A stretch of DNA of 64,000 nucleotides from Streblospio benedicti (lineage: Eukaryota > Annelida > Polychaeta > Spionida > Spionidae): the NCBI GenBank assembly GCA_019095985.1, contig CM032665.1, forward strand, positions 41,203,134 to 41,267,133. Reading direction: 5' to 3'. The number at the start of each line of letters is the position of its first letter. The stretch's first letter is position 1. Of this stretch, positions 59,570-64,000 are shown piece by piece. The position numbers and the translations under genes were made by a program. Below the pieces are notes generated by a model. The model saw only the letters and a list, made by a program, of their open reading frames with translations. It made no database searches and was not told the DNA's origin.

Positions 59570-59930
59570 ACTTTGTGTTTAACCTGGTCAAGCCAACCAT
59601 TAATATTACAGCAGAGTGGTGGGGGTTGGATGAGGTGCTTGAGGAAAATGTGGCTATCTTTGGTTTGGCTGCCGTGGTGGTGGTTTGTGGTGTGCTTGAA
59701 AAGGTATTGGGTGATGTAGAAGTGGTGGACATAATGATTGTGGCTCTCGAGATCTCAAGCTCTTTGGTTTGGTTGCATTTGCTGTCTTCTCTCTTGCTTT
59801 GGTCGGTGGCTGGGTGGTGGTGAAGGTACATGAGGAGAGTGTTGTAGTAGTTGTGGTGGACATGATACTTGTGGCTTTCGAGCTGGCATCCTCAATTTGA
59901 CAATAATACTCGGCAAGTGCTTTTTTTTCT
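59570..59930 (-). CDS. Candidate Ser/Thr-rich exon, possibly after an Ig-like domain end
   Basis: Minus-strand frames encode two related Ser/Thr-rich stretches: KATSIMSTTTTTTLSSCTFT, TTTQPPTKAREK, and RATIIMSTTSTSPNTFSSTP, QTTTTAAKPK. The underlying DNA looks like a diverged tandem duplication of about 100 nt. The region just before reads ALAEYYCQIEDASSKATS, which resembles the last strand of an I-set immunoglobulin domain (Y-x-C). The frame changes between the two stretches and an A-rich tract lies upstream. It may be part of a mucin-like or adhesion gene, a dead copy, or low-complexity chance. Confidence 0.3.
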
Positions 59931-59934
59931 TTCT

Positions 59935-60590
59935 TTTTTTTCTTTTAAATGTGTTGTTTTATTCAAACATAACATATACCAAATACATCATTATATACAT
60001 TCATTGTTTTAATTGCTATAATATATATTTACATGCTGTAAACAGTATTGTTGATGTATAACTCCAACACCCTCCACATCTAATCCCCCAATGACAAGCT
60101 GGGAAGACCAAATGAAAATGCAACCATGACATGGAATATGCAAGAAATACAATAAAGTACTGTGATACAGGACAGGCACATGTAATATTAATTGAGTCTT
60201 CATAGATGCCCTTGCAGCAGATATTTAAATCGAAATCTTAGTATAGCCCGGTAAATTCGAATAATTCGTGAAAATCTGAGATCTGTCCCATAACAAATCT
60301 GAACACAAAACTTGCTATTGAGTATCATGAATATCTATGAAAAAAAATTTCATGATTGGAAAAACTGACCTATAAGCAAGCAATGAACAATATCAGCATT
60401 ACTGCTAAAGTGACTCGTGAAATCGTAGTAAGTGCACAGGCAAATGCATTTGGTATGTACACATTACAAAAAAATAACAGTTTACCTATATATTTTACAA
60501 ACTCTTACAAAAATGGACAGTTACTATAGAGTACAAATTCACGAAAGCAGAATATCCTACATTCTATCATTCCGTGCAAAAATCTCCGCC
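59935..60590. other. Intergenic, no gene seen
   Basis: AT-rich, with a CTTTTTTTTC run at about 59920-59945. No motif, repeat or frame worth naming. Confidence 0.4.
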
Positions 60591-60597
60591 AATAACC

Positions 60598-60621
60598 CAC
60601 GCTGATTGGTCAATCAGCGTG
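60598..60621. repeat. Perfect 24-bp palindrome
   Basis: CACGCTGATTG, GT, then its exact complement CAATCAGCGTG. A CCAAT-like motif (ATTGG/CCAAT) is in the arms, so it could be a protein-binding site or a mobile-element tip. Confidence 0.85.
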
Positions 60622-60667
60622 CTCAATTTTGCAATGGAAAACACGCTAAAAAAAACCCCCACGGCAC

Positions 60668-60718
60668 TAGTCTAAACTCCTCACAATATCAATACAGAAG
60701 CTGCAACAGTTTAGACTA
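60668..60718. repeat. 11-bp inverted repeat
   Basis: TAGTCTAAACT at 60668-60678 and AGTTTAGACTA at 60708-60718, with a 29-nt spacer. Confidence 0.75.
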
Positions 60719-60831
60719 ACGGCGTAGTAGTGGTCTCCGCGCGCTCAAAACAAAGGAAATTGACTGGCAATGAGAATGTTATAATATGATTTATTTTAAA
60801 ATAAAATGGATTTTAGTCATGATAGAATGGT

Positions 60832-60956
60832 GATTGACCATCGATTGTTGAAATGTCAATCGCTTAAAACCAGCATGTTGACGTCTGATTTACCGAATGT
60901 TCTGGGTAAATCAGACGCCAAAGCATGCTGGCAAACATTGCGATTGATGGTCAATT
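60832..60956. repeat. Cruciform element of about 125 bp
   Basis: Nested complementary pairs in order are GATTGACCATCGATTG (60832) with CGATTGATGGTCAATT (60941), CCAGCATG (60870) with CATGCTGG (60924), and GTCTGATTTACC (60883) with GGTAAATCAGAC (60905). The loop is about 10 nt. It is a MITE-like or structured-RNA-like hairpin with no gene beside it. Confidence 0.85.
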
Positions 60957-60959
60957 CCT

Positions 60960-63180
60960 ACAATTGACACACAACAAAGCAACATCATAATTTCTATGAT
61001 TAGGCAACATTTTTGGTGTTTTGCGCAAGTGTTTTGACAGACTACATGGATGTTTGATATTTTACCATGATTTTTAAACTTTTCAGGGGATTAGGTCATT
61101 GAAGTGATAGTTTCTGCTAATGTTTCAATATGCCTTCTTTTGAACATCAACACCGCCCTCGATGTTATCTTTAAATAATAGAAAAAGATTGTGTTCTCAT
61201 CACTTAACTTTGATAACTTCCTCTTGCTTTCTAGCCTCATGTCTCCTTCAATTGAATTGCCGAAATCCTATAAGCTTTATAAAAATAATGTACTGCATAG
61301 TTTACCGGCACCATCATCTAGAAACTGATTTAGAATTTTATTGAATTCTTCATCTTTGTGAGCACGATTGTTACCAATAGTAGATAATGAAGATGTATGA
61401 ATTGGTATTGGATTGTTGCCAATACAAATGTGTTTGCTAAAAAATCGGCTGCTAAAATATGGTTTGAACTTTTGATTTTGCTCATGCATTATCTCCGTTT
61501 TCTTTGCATATATTTGTGGACAATTGTATTCATACATTCTATCAGTCATTTCTTAGTCAATGAATTTGTTGACGTTGTTGGATTGCATTGCGATTTTCAG
61601 GTCTTAAATCTTTTTATGTCTTGTTATTATGTGGCGTTTTAATTTTCCACCTTCAATTTTTGTTTCACAGTATGTACAATACCTCCCAGGTCTTTGCTAG
61701 AGAATTCTTAAAAAACCCAATGTATATCCAAACGTGCAGTTGAAATTTACTTTCAATACCATAACATATTTTTATGCATACTGTGATTGAGAACAAATCA
61801 TTTGAATACTCCACTAGGATGAAAATGCAGAGAAATCACGCCTCACAAAACATTTTTTGGTATCATCATAAAATTACTGTTTCAGACTCATAAAGTTTAT
61901 TTGCTGCATTATACCATATGTAGCATTTTGCAAATGTGCACAAATAATATATACATGCGCACTTAATAAAAACAGATCAATAATAACATACAAGATGAAA
62001 TAATTTAGAATGTAGACAAGATAAATTTATTTACACCCGAGCTCCCTCAATCATCCCACAGTAGAGATGTCTCGATTGCACTTCTGACTTTGGCACATTT
62101 TCTATATCAAATTCTTTATATACAGCTTTTTTCTAACCCAAGCATTCGGTTGATAGTTCTAACGTATTCAAGCCGTGTACATATGTTGACAAAATTTTAG
62201 ATTGCACTTTATCCTGTGTGTATATTACTGTAACAGTCATTTCATTTTCTGATATTTTTTCCCTGGGTAATAAAAACTGTCGCCATATTTTTTAAAACAA
62301 TCCATCATAAATAGTTACTGTGTAATGTAACTGTCAAATGTTAATTGAACTGCATAAGCAAGTGGTAAGAGTAAGAGTAAACTACTAGTTTATACCAGTT
62401 GGGAAGATAAATTAGTAACAGGAAATATAGTCACATAACGGAAATGCCTCTTGGGACTTGCCAGTCACCCCGTCCCAAGGGAGCATGCGTTTACACACAA
62501 CAGGAGCCTTGGGCAGTAGTTTTTTTATAAGGGGTATTAGAGTTGATGACCTAGGAGTGCATGCACACAGGTCATGCTCTCCCACCTTGGAACCATTCGC
62601 CTCTCGATCAAGTTTAGGGTGAGGGATGTCGACTAACAGCAAACATCCAGAGATTCTCAGCAGGGTGGGTTTCCTTAAACAGAGGTTGATAAATAATAAT
62701 GTTGCTTTACAAGAAAATATAACTTGCCCATGTCACAATGGCCTTTCCTATTATACTATGTTGGTCAATTCATGATTTTTTCCTCACTGTTGCCTCTGTA
62801 ATGTAGTAACATCTGTGTTCTTTCAGTTTCTTGCCTAAGAGAGCATGTGGGATCAGAATATCTTCCAGCCACCTTCCTAAGAGTTCACATCCCTACAGAA
62901 GTCACACTGTTTTGTTCAGCATTACGCCTCCGCCTGGAAGGTCTATTGTTCAATGAATGCCTGTCTTTCTCCGTAGTATTTTGACCAGCATCTTGATATT
63001 TACGATATTTACGTTTTCTCTATATATACTTACGTGATTAGAAATTCAATTACTTCATCATCTAGCCACAGTCTTGGTGCTAGTGTATCTATGCTTTCCT
63101 GGTTCAGATATCTGCCTCTTAATGTCATGAACTGCCTGCATGATAAATATATTTGTACCGTATTACATATATAGATATAA
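60960..63180. other. Long gene-poor stretch
   Basis: The best frame is minus 61277-61549 (90 codons, including NQKFKPYFSSRFFSKHICIG and HKDEEFNKILNQFLDDGAG, with a possible donor GTAAAC after GCCG at about 61305). It has a reasonable composition but no recognised family. The minus frame at 62412-62642 (VDIPHPKLDREANGSKVGEH) looks like part of a moderately GC-rich repeat rather than a host exon. Nothing else is supported. Confidence 0.3.
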
Positions 63181-63204
63181 TAATTTTATAAGAACCACTG
63201 TGTC

Positions 63205-63262
63205 AACGCGAGGCGCGTATCGCGCGTTCAGCGCATCTTTTCAGTATTTCAAAATGGCGGAA
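63205..63262 (+). promoter_or_regulatory. Small CpG-rich patch with a YY1-like AAAATGGCGG
   Basis: AACGCGAGGCGCGTATCGCG, then CGTTCAGCGC, stands out in an AT-rich setting. It is followed by AAAATGGCGGAAGG, which matches the YY1 core and could also be a start codon (MAEGTHIQFFFH, then stop). No first exon with a donor is visible, so a promoter role is speculative. Confidence 0.25.
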
Positions 63263-63693
63263 GGCACTCACATACAATTTTTCTTTCACTAATTTATGAA
63301 CTTTGATAGCAGTATCGATCTTCTACACATGATTATATATTTTTCAAGTGGATACACTACATCTGGGTGCATTATTTTACGTGATTTATTGCTGGATTGC
63401 TTTGTTATAAGAGTTTCTCCTTTTGCTACTGATTTGAGTAACGCGAATCAGCTGTCAGTAGGCGAGGAGGGTAACACGATTTTTTGAGGCGGGTAATGCT
63501 GCTTTGTGTAACAACTGTGCCATCCTCTATACCTACCAAAACAGCATATACAAGCAATGAAAATCAGTTAATTATAATGTGCATTGTCGAATTCATAATT
63601 AATTTATTCCATATATGAGGATCGTCACTGTGTTTTTTATTTTTATTTTGGCAATTATCATTTTATTTTAACAGTTTTGAAATAAACATGTGT

Positions 63694-63758
63694 CCGGTCT
63701 AAAACATACACGGCAAAACTTATATACACATATTTGACTAAAATACAGGATTTAAGAT
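63694..63758. repeat. Fragment of the gypsy noncoding region
   Basis: GGTCTAAAACATACACGG, CAAAACTTATATACACATAT and CTAAAATACAGGATTT match 53418-53475 and 57628-57682 in the same orientation. Confidence 0.65.
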
Positions 63759-63854
63759 TAAATTATCTTGGCCACCTTCCCTTCATAATCTTTAATAAGA
63801 TTTGACATTTCACTCCCACCGCAACGAATAAAAGAACATTGTCAAATACACTTA

Positions 63855-64000
63855 CCAATACAAAATATGTCACAATAAAAACAAGTAATGTAATAACATT
63901 AAAGTTTGAGTACATATCATTACAAAAGAATCACAGTAGACATTTTATTAAAACATAATCAAAGACCAATATAAAATATGCCACAATAAAAACAAGTAAT
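63855..64000. repeat. 35-bp motif repeated at 111-bp spacing
   Basis: CCAATA-AAAATATG-CACAAT then AAAAACAAGTAAT occurs at 63855-63889 and again at 63966-64000, running into the window edge. It may be the start of a tandem array. Confidence 0.55.

Noticed and set aside
61277-61549. 90-codon minus-strand frame as a host exon
   Set aside because: Composition is acceptable, but a stop lies directly before its Met, no convincing acceptor is seen and no family is recognised. It is mentioned only within the gene-poor stretch.

Overview
The window is animal (eukaryotic) DNA, AT-rich, with spliced genes, GT-AG introns, AATAAA signals, tRNA-type SINEs, RTE-type LINEs, hAT-like and other TIR elements, Ty3/gypsy LTR fossils and two 100-N scaffold gaps. 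The PAN plus C-type-lectin protein, the SPSB exon and the repeat types suggest a marine invertebrate (mollusc, hemichordate, lancelet or similar), but the sequence alone does not fix the phylum. Gene content is low. Most of the window is repeats and duplicated blocks, and most long reading frames are chance.

Layout. 1-8.7 kb is a nest of mobile elements: an inverted piece of the lectin-unit upstream region at the left edge, a 2-kb TIR transposon with an RTE LINE inside it, a foldback element with an 8-bp target duplication, an (AT)n tract and a 2.6-kb element with CAGGGCCGTAGC ends. 8.7-18.0 kb holds a large diverged inverted repeat, two unrecognised candidate exons (10.3 and 13.7 kb) and the first gap. 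18.0-51.2 kb is a recently duplicated locus made of blocks here called X (about 2.9-4.9 kb), Y (about 0.7-1.7 kb) and a C-type lectin unit. Three direct lectin units lie at 27.5-30.1, 31.0-34.5 and 49.0-51.2 kb. Only the middle one is complete: five exons, 828 nt, 275 residues, giving a signal peptide, an apple/PAN-like domain, a Pro/Ser/Thr linker and a CTLD. Its reading phase is kept across all four introns. Unit A is broken, and unit C loses its match in exon 3 just before the second gap.

Between the lectin units lie a TA-flanked TIR element (36.2-37.7 kb), a LINE C-terminal fragment (38.0-38.4 kb), another partial X copy, and a second copy of the 0.9-2.9 kb transposon (40.4-42.4 kb) that keeps a long transposase-like frame. 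51.3-59.0 kb contains two closely similar Ty3/gypsy integrase-bearing fossils. One of them abuts a GC-rich exon of a SPRY-domain SOCS-box (SPSB/gustavus-like) gene. 59-64 kb has a Ser/Thr-rich candidate exon, several cruciform repeats and little else.

The three most useful results are: (1) the intact PAN-CTLD lectin in a rearranged tandem array; (2) a TIR transposon family with poly-G subterminal repeats and an integrase-like protein; (3) an empty/filled site pair in the X-Y duplication that dates a 2.25-kb hAT-like insertion after the duplication.
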